Shown: piece after piece, positions 33,715 to 38,001 of the stretch
How the letters are laid out: the number at the start of each line of letters is the position of its first letter
How positions within the stretch are numbered: the stretch's first letter is position 1
Made by a program: the position numbers and the translations under genes
Source of the DNA: Cryobacterium aureum
Lineage (GTDB): Bacteria; Actinomycetota; Actinomycetes; Actinomycetales; Microbacteriaceae
DNA length: 38,001 nt
Assembly: GCF_002954245.1 (NCBI RefSeq)
Contig: NZ_PPTG01000021.1
Span: 1-38,001, forward strand
Reading direction: 5' to 3'
The notes under the pieces: generated by a model
The model's database searches: none
Seen by the model: the letters and a program-made list of their open reading frames with translations, nothing else
Told to the model about the DNA's origin: nothing

Positions 33715-33759
33715 GCCCTAACTGTAGGTGCGCCAATCGAAGCGCAGAAATGGGAGAGA

Positions 33760-34512
33760 ATGGGGCAAGTGGACACTGAGTCGGAGACGCTGTTTGAGGT
33801 AATCCGCATCGTGGACCTGGCGGGCGTGCTCGCCAACGCCATTCTCGGCGGGGTCGCTGCCCGCACCGCCCGCCTCGACATCGTCGGTTTCGTGGTGCTG
33901 GCCATTATGAGCGGGCTCGGCGGCGGAATGATCCGCGACACCCTGCTGCAGCAGGGCACGCCGGCCGCCCTGGTCGACCCGGCCTACCTGATCTGCGCGA
34001 TTCTCGGCGGGATCATCGCCTACTTCGTCACGTTCAACGGTCGCTGGACCCGCCGCGTGCTGCTGCTGCTCGACGCGCTCGCCGTGGGATGCTGGTCGGC
34101 GGTGGGTGCGCAGAAAGCGCTTGAGGCCGGCCTCGGCTGGCTGCCGGCCATTCTGCTGGGCATCATTACCGCGGTCGGCGGCGGCATGGTGCGGGACATC
34201 TCCCTGCTCAAAGTACCGTCCATTTTTGGCGGCAACACGCTCTACGCTACGAGCGCGGTGCTCGCCAGCACCGAAATGGTCATTCTCAGCAAGCTCGGGT
34301 TTGTGGCGATCGGTACCGTTGTGGCCATTCTCAGCGGCGCCGGGCTGTCGCTGCTGGCCAAACGCTACGGCTGGATTCTACCGACCGGGTACGCGCTGCG
34401 CATTCCGAAGCCCATTCTGCTGCTGAATCCCCGGGCCTGGCGGCAGCGCCGACTCGATGCGCGCAATGCTCGCGACGGCATTTTCCCCGACGATCCGGGT
34501 GCGTCGGTCTAA
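33760..34512 (+). CDS. TRIC/YicG-type membrane channel protein (UPF0126)
   Basis: Encodes 250 residues with seven hydrophobic helices in two repeats, each ending with GGGMxRD (GLGGGMIRDTLL near residue 50, AVGGGMVRDISL near 145). This is the signature of the UPF0126/TRIC family of trimeric cation (K+) channels. ATG at 33760 follows GGGAGAGA closely; GTG at 33769 is an alternative. It is divergent from nsrR and overlaps the end of the converging phosphatase gene by four bases. Confidence 0.87.
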   Translation: MGQVDTESETLFEVIRIVDLAGVLANAILGGVAARTARLDIVGFVVLAIMSGLGGGMIRDTLLQQGTPAALVDPAYLICAILGGIIAYFVTFNGRWTRRVLLLLDALAVGCWSAVGAQKALEAGLGWLPAILLGIITAVGGGMVRDISLLKVPSIFGGNTLYATSAVLASTEMVILSKLGFVAIGTVVAILSGAGLSLLAKRYGWILPTGYALRIPKPILLLNPRAWRQRRLDARNARDGIFPDDPGASV

Positions 34513-35327
34513 CGGGGCTGTGTGGCGTTCAGCACCGCGAGCGTCGCCGCGTGCAGCAGACCATTCGTGGCCAGGGCGCTGCCGTGCCACGGGCCGGGCT
34601 GGCCTTCGACCGAGGTGAACGTGCCGCCTGCCTCCTGCACGATTGGAGCCAGCGCGGCCATGTCGTAGGGCTGCAGATCGAATTCGCCGGCCACGTCGAG
34701 GTGGCCCTCGGCGAGCAGCATGTACGACCACATGTCGCCGTAGGCGCGGGTGCGCCAGACCTGACGGGAGAGCGTCACGAGCTCGTCGAGGTGCCCGGCT
34801 TGGTCCCACTGCTGCAGGCTGCCATAGCTGATGGATGCTTCTGCGAGGGTCTCGATGCCGGAGACGCGCAGGCGGGTGGGGACGGCATCCGCTTGTGTGG
34901 TCTCGATTGACCAGGCGCCGCTGCCGACGGCGGCCCACCAGCGTTTGCCGAGCGCGGGCGCGCTGACCACGCCGAGCACGGGCACGCCGTCGACGGCGAG
35001 GGAGATGAGGGTGGCCCAGATCGGAATGCCGCGGAGGAACCCGGCGGTGCCGTCGATCGGGTCGATGATCCACTGGCGGGTGGTCGACCCGGCAGTGCCG
35101 AACTCTTCGCCCAGAATGCCGTCATCGGGGCGGCGCTCGGCCAACAGGGCGCGGATGGCGCGCTCGACGGCCTGGTCGGCATCCGTTACCGGGGTGCGGT
35201 CGGGTTTGGTCGTCACGACCAGGTCGAGCGCGGTGAAGCGGGCGCTTGAGATGGCATCGGCGGCATCGGCGAGGGCCAGACCGAGCTGGAGGTCGTCGGA
35301 GAGGGCGTAGATTCGCGGTTCGGTCAC
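34509..35327 (-). CDS. hisN: inositol-monophosphatase family enzyme, probable histidinol-phosphatase (HisN)
   Basis: Encodes 272 residues from GTG at 35327. Metal-binding motifs of the family are GEEFG (near 73), DPIDGTAGFLRG (near 89-100) and, towards the end, LQPYDMAALAPIVQEAGG. Actinobacteria use a HisN of this family for the penultimate step of histidine synthesis (histidinol phosphate to histidinol), and the GTAGFLRGIPIWATLISL stretch fits that subgroup. Inositol- or fructose-bisphosphatase activity cannot be excluded. A TACTAT box (35338-35343) ten bases before the GTG suggests a leaderless mRNA. Confidence 0.85.
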   Translation of the reverse strand: MTEPRIYALSDDLQLGLALADAADAISSARFTALDLVVTTKPDRTPVTDADQAVERAIRALLAERRPDDGILGEEFGTAGSTTRQWIIDPIDGTAGFLRGIPIWATLISLAVDGVPVLGVVSAPALGKRWWAAVGSGAWSIETTQADAVPTRLRVSGIETLAEASISYGSLQQWDQAGHLDELVTLSRQVWRTRAYGDMWSYMLLAEGHLDVAGEFDLQPYDMAALAPIVQEAGGTFTSVEGQPGPWHGSALATNGLLHAATLAVLNATQPR

Positions 35328-35386
35328 CCTTCCAAGGATAGTAATTTCGCGAGCGGATGCCGGTCACGCTCGCTTTCCCGCCTCGA

Positions 35387-35417
35387 TTGGCATCGAGCCC
35401 CCGTGGGGTGTTAGGGT
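35387..35417 (+). promoter_or_regulatory. putative tRNA-Lys promoter
   Basis: TTGGCA (35387-35392) and TAGGGT (35412-35417) with a 19-bp spacer, about 37 bp before the mature 5' end of the tRNA. The spacing is longer than ideal. Confidence 0.35.
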
Positions 35418-35453
35418 TACACGTTGCCGCGGGTAATTCCGCTGCTTTCACAT

Positions 35454-35529
<76 letters not shown>

Positions 35530-35532
35530 CTT

Positions 35533-35573
35533 AACCCCGTCGTAACTGCTGATGCAGTTCGGCGGGGTTTTTT
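35533..35573 (+). terminator. Rho-independent terminator of tRNA-Lys
   Basis: AACCCCG (35533-35539) pairs with CGGGGTT (35563-35569), an inner AACTGC-tgat-GCAGTT stem sits on top, and a run of six T follows. It starts only 3 bp after CCA. Confidence 0.85.
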
Positions 35574-35738
35574 CGTGCGCGGTCTTTCGAATCCCCGACC
35601 AGTGTCGGCAGCGCCGGGGCCCTGCTCGTGGCCACGCGTACGCAGACCGACCCCAACGTGGCATCCGCGAGGTGCTTGCCATTCTGCGCCCGAATCGATG
35701 GTCGGGCGCACGATCGTCCTCGCGCGCCAGCCGCTTGC
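35574..35738. other. spacer after tRNA-Lys without a supported gene
   Basis: About 165 bp between the tRNA terminator and the stop of the membrane protein gene. Short open frames exist on both strands, but none has a start signal or recognisable sequence. I found no copy of the tRNA 3' end in the rest of the window. Confidence 0.4.
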
Positions 35739-36617
35739 CTACGGCAGTGTGTTCGGCAGCGGGGCCAGAGGTTCCGTCGGAATCGCTAGCTGCTGCAAGT
35801 CGATAATAGCTACTGCAGATTGTCGCCCGGTCTGGACGTCTTCGGGCGGCCGCTGTGTTGGATTGTTAGCGCTTTGGAAATTGTCGCGAACATTGCGTGG
35901 CGTGGGAATGGTGTACGCACAGACGTACCGCACCCCGGTGATATCGATGTCCGATTGCCATTTGATGTCCGCGACGCCCGTCGCTGAGGGCCCTTTCTCC
36001 AGCCATGCGACTACCCATCCTGAGGGGTCTGTCGTTGTCATCAGTCGCCCTCTGGAAGCGCACAAGTCCCAAGGGTCGGTTGTGGAGACACCGTCACCTC
36101 GAATGGCAGTAATACGGAGGAGCATCGTCTCCGTGGTCCGAAGAGAGGTTGACGACGCGTGCGCAATGACACGCACTGCGCCACCATCGACTTTCTCTAC
36201 TGAAAAGTCGAGAGATGGTGCCTCACGATCGGTGATGCTCTGCGCTCCAAGCCAAAGCGCCCAACAGATCCCGCCAACCGCAAGAAATGCGCCAAATGTT
36301 GCGATGACTTTGACTGGCGATTGACGCCCAAGATTGCTGGCAAAAAGCACTGGGAGAGCCGCGCCGATGATGGTCGTAATAGCTGCCCATGCAAAAAGTG
36401 ACGGGTCGTTTCGGATTAGTCGTTGAAGTATGTCGCCCTGGATTCCGATAGCCGCGAGGACAGCAATGAGCAACGAGAAATAGAGCCAAACCGCGACCTT
36501 GAGCGGAGCCTCACCCTTCGCCCCTTGAGTCGGGTCATGATCGGCCGGTGGATCTTCAGCCGAACTGGGCAGCGGTTCTTTTGCCTGACGCCGCTTCATT
36601 AGATTGCTAACCATCAT
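35739..36617 (-). CDS. hypothetical three-helix membrane protein
   Basis: Encodes about 292 residues (ATG at 36617, with a second ATG at 36614). A charged N-terminal segment (~1-35, KRRQAKEPLP...) is followed by three hydrophobic helices (~40-60, ~70-92, ~98-122) and a polar, strand-rich domain of about 165 residues ending in a Pro-rich tail. I recognise no family. GC content is visibly lower than in the neighbouring core genes and rare codons such as ATA and AGA are more frequent, which suggests acquisition. It starts 10 bp after the lipoprotein-like gene, so the two form a pair. Confidence 0.65.
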   Translation of the reverse strand: MMVSNLMKRRQAKEPLPSSAEDPPADHDPTQGAKGEAPLKVAVWLYFSLLIAVLAAIGIQGDILQRLIRNDPSLFAWAAITTIIGAALPVLFASNLGRQSPVKVIATFGAFLAVGGICWALWLGAQSITDREAPSLDFSVEKVDGGAVRVIAHASSTSLRTTETMLLRITAIRGDGVSTTDPWDLCASRGRLMTTTDPSGWVVAWLEKGPSATGVADIKWQSDIDITGVRYVCAYTIPTPRNVRDNFQSANNPTQRPPEDVQTGRQSAVAIIDLQQLAIPTEPLAPLPNTLP

Positions 36618-36627
36618 TCCGCGACAC

Positions 36628-36975
36628 TCAGCAGGTTGGGGATGTCGGTGGCAGCGGCGCACCATTGGGAGGCACAGGTGGTTGTTCACCGGGTGCGAGG
36701 GTCGGCGCGCCTTCACAGTCGGATTTCTGAGGGGGCGGGTCGGTTCCGTCACCCTCGCTTCCTGGATGTGTTGGGGCGTTGCTGGGGTCCAGATTGCCGC
36801 CGCAACTGGCGGCAGTACCGAATATCAGGCTTATGCCCAAAAGGACCGCGACGAACCTAACCCGAATCCGCCGCTCTTTCGGCACGGCTCTGGTCTGATT
36901 CAGAGGTTCGAAGAGCTGTGGCCCTCGCGGATTCGTGCTTGGGGCGTCAACCTCTCCGGGCATCGTTCTCGCCAC
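36628..36975 (-). CDS. hypothetical lipoprotein-like small protein
   Basis: Encodes 115 residues from GTG at 36975, preceded by a good ribosome site (GAGGGAGGAG). A polar N-terminal part of about 35 residues is followed by a basic stretch (KERRIRVR), a hydrophobic core (FVAVLLGISLIFG) and TAAS|C, which fits a lipobox; the remaining ~55 residues are Pro/Gly-rich with two more Cys. The extended region before the signal is unusual for a lipoprotein, so it might instead be a type II membrane protein. It is the first gene of a pair with the three-helix membrane protein. Confidence 0.55.
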   Translation of the reverse strand: MARTMPGEVDAPSTNPRGPQLFEPLNQTRAVPKERRIRVRFVAVLLGISLIFGTAASCGGNLDPSNAPTHPGSEGDGTDPPPQKSDCEGAPTLAPGEQPPVPPNGAPLPPTSPTC

Positions 36976-37066
36976 GGTGTACTCCTCCCTCGAGCAACTA
37001 CGGTCTTGCTGAGCATTAAGTTATCACCGCATTCCCCACCTGTGTTGGGGCCGTTGACGCCGATCG

Positions 37067-37125
37067 AAAACAGGGCGAGTATCGGGCCTATTGGCCCTGT
37101 TCTGGCCCTGTTTCGGCCCTGTTTT
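37067..37125. repeat. three 11-bp iteron-like repeats plus one inverted copy
   Basis: GGCCCTGTTCT, GGCCCTGTTTC and GGCCCTGTTTT start at 37093, 37104 and 37115 with an exact 11-bp period. AAAACAGGGC at 37067-37076 is the exact inverted form of GCCCTGTTTT at 37116-37125. A period of about one helical turn places all units on one DNA face, as for cooperative protein binding. Confidence 0.7.
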
Positions 37126-37204
37126 GACCCGGCGTTGACAACCTGGCCCGTTCCCGTGGGTCGAGCTGGCCGAAAACGGGACTGATCATGCGAATGCAGT
37201 TCCG

Positions 37205-37228
37205 TTCAGAGTTCCCAATATGTCTGAA
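37205..37228. promoter_or_regulatory. inverted repeat upstream of the HNH gene
   Basis: TTCAGA (37205-37210) and TCTGAA (37223-37228) separated by 12 bp, just before the putative promoter. Possible operator; arms are short. Confidence 0.3.
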
Positions 37229-37257
37229 AATTCCTCGACTTTGAGGGGTGAGCTTGG

Positions 37258-37263
37258 TACACT
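37258..37263 (+). promoter_or_regulatory. -10 box of the DUF222/HNH gene (leaderless)
   Basis: TACACT with six bases to the ATG at 37270 and no Shine-Dalgarno sequence. Confidence 0.45.
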
Positions 37264-37269
37264 TGTTCT

Positions 37270-38001
37270 ATGAGCCAGAGCGGCGACACCCCCCAGCCGG
37301 GCCTCGTCGATCCGTTCTTCGCTTGTCACGGTTACCCGCCTTCAACGCCCGAGGAGCGTGCCGAGTTTGATGCGTTCTGGGCGCTGTGCCAGGCAGACTG
37401 GCGGGTTGAGATCGGCGAGGGCCTCGGGCAGTTCGCTCCGTATGACGCCCTCGAAGACGTCGATACCGAGCCTTTCATAGCGCATCCCGTCGGCCTGGCT
37501 TCCTATCGCCGTGAGATGCCTGACGGTCCGCCTCTACCGGCCGGCCTTGACCTGACCGAGGTGTTTGCCGCAGTGCCTCCCGAGCACCGGTTCGATGACG
37601 ACCTTCGCGAGGAGTACCTCTACGTGGAGTATCTCCGCACCGAGCACGACAGTGACGACGAACCGGGCCAGCCGCTACCGGCCGACGGCCGCCGGGCCGA
37701 CGACCTGAGTCCGTTCCAACGCCATCAGGCGCAGTTCGTTGACCGGGTGCTCTACTTCGAGAAGATCATTGCCTGGGCGCAGGCGAGTAAAGCTGAGGTT
37801 CTCACCGAGGCGTGGGACTACACCACTAACACTGCCGAGACCGGGCGCCCGCAGGCCGGTCCCGAGCATGAGCACGACTGGGACGCCACCTTTGCCGCGC
37901 AGCAGGGCCTCGTGGCGGAGATGGCGTGTGCGCTGCGCATCCCGGGCGGCACCGCCTCCGGCCTCCTGCAGGAAAGCCGGGTGCTGGTCGAGTCCCGACC
38001 G
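37270..38001 (+). CDS. DUF222/HNH-endonuclease-type protein, 5' part only
   Basis: The frame is open for 244 codons to the window end. The first ~145 residues are acidic and unfamiliar. From ~150 the sequence (FVDRVLYFEKIIAWAQASKA, then VAEMACALRIPGGTASGLLQ ESRVLVE) matches the start of the actinobacterial DUF222 (13E12-type) domain, which normally precedes a C-terminal HNH nuclease motif; that part lies outside the window, so nuclease function is inferred. Such genes occur in many copies in actinobacterial genomes and behave like mobile passengers. Here it sits in an accessory region behind iteron-like repeats. Confidence 0.75.
   Translation, partial: MSQSGDTPQPGLVDPFFACHGYPPSTPEERAEFDAFWALCQADWRVEIGEGLGQFAPYDALEDVDTEPFIAHPVGLASYRREMPDGPPLPAGLDLTEVFAAVPPEHRFDDDLREEYLYVEYLRTEHDSDDEPGQPLPADGRRADDLSPFQRHQAQFVDRVLYFEKIIAWAQASKAEVLTEAWDYTTNTAETGRPQAGPEHEHDWDATFAAQQGLVAEMACALRIPGGTASGLLQESRVLVESRP

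Noticed and set aside
37093..37125. CRISPR array
   Set aside because: Units of 11 bp follow each other without spacers and there are no cas genes.
37675..37875. 66-codon minus-strand frame inside the HNH-type gene
   Set aside because: Opposite to a long, well-supported frame and without similarity or start signal.

Overview
The window looks like chromosomal DNA of a high-GC actinomycete, most likely family Microbacteriaceae. The reasons are the strong G/C third-position bias, a tmRNA with the actinobacterial tag ANSKRTDFALAA, GTG starts, -10 boxes of the TANNNT type placed 6-10 nt before start codons (leaderless mRNAs), an F420-type nitroreductase homologue, and the conserved block prfB-ftsE-ftsX-smpB-ssrA.

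Layout. Positions 1-111 hold the 3' end of a transposase. Positions 123-3532 are a carbon-source locus: a LysR regulator divergent from an MHS-type organic-acid transporter and a 3-hydroxybutyrate dehydrogenase, closed by a perfect 17-bp terminator. Positions 3687-8273 are a Tad/Flp pilus operon (tadA, tadB, tadC, small pilin-like protein, two TadE-like pseudopilins, a TadG-like protein) closed by a long hairpin. Positions 8594-12468 hold a Cys-rich small protein, an EamA exporter, a pentapeptide-repeat protein, a Ddn-like protein and an MFS permease. Positions 12533-16800 are the housekeeping block prfB, ftsE (with a long extra C-terminal tail), ftsX, smpB and ssrA.

Positions 16903-26639 (minus strand) form the most distinctive system: an aerobic molybdenum CO dehydrogenase cluster, read coxM-coxS-coxL, then an XdhC-YHS fusion, coxD (MoxR ATPase), coxE (VWA), coxG (SRPBCC with membrane anchor), a second XdhC/CoxI protein and a PIG-L deacetylase. 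Genes overlap or are separated by at most about 30 nt, so it looks like one transcript. CoxL carries the form I active-site motif AYACSFR, so genuine CO oxidation is predicted. A LysR gene is divergent from coxM at 26765.

Positions 27766-35327 hold a membrane protein, a stress cassette (universal stress protein, TerC, CYTH-CHAD protein), a nitric-oxide detoxification pair (flavohemoglobin and an NsrR-type Rrf2 regulator) with three palindromes between them, one of them matching the core of the mycobacterial DosR box, a TRIC-type channel and a histidinol-phosphatase-like enzyme. A tRNA-Lys(CTT) at 35454-35529 with its own terminator marks the start of a less GC-rich accessory stretch. That stretch contains two unrecognised genes (a three-helix membrane protein and a lipoprotein-like protein), an intergenic region with three 11-bp iteron-like repeats, and the 5' part of a DUF222/HNH-endonuclease-type gene that runs off the window.

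All calls were made by reading the sequence; no database search was run.
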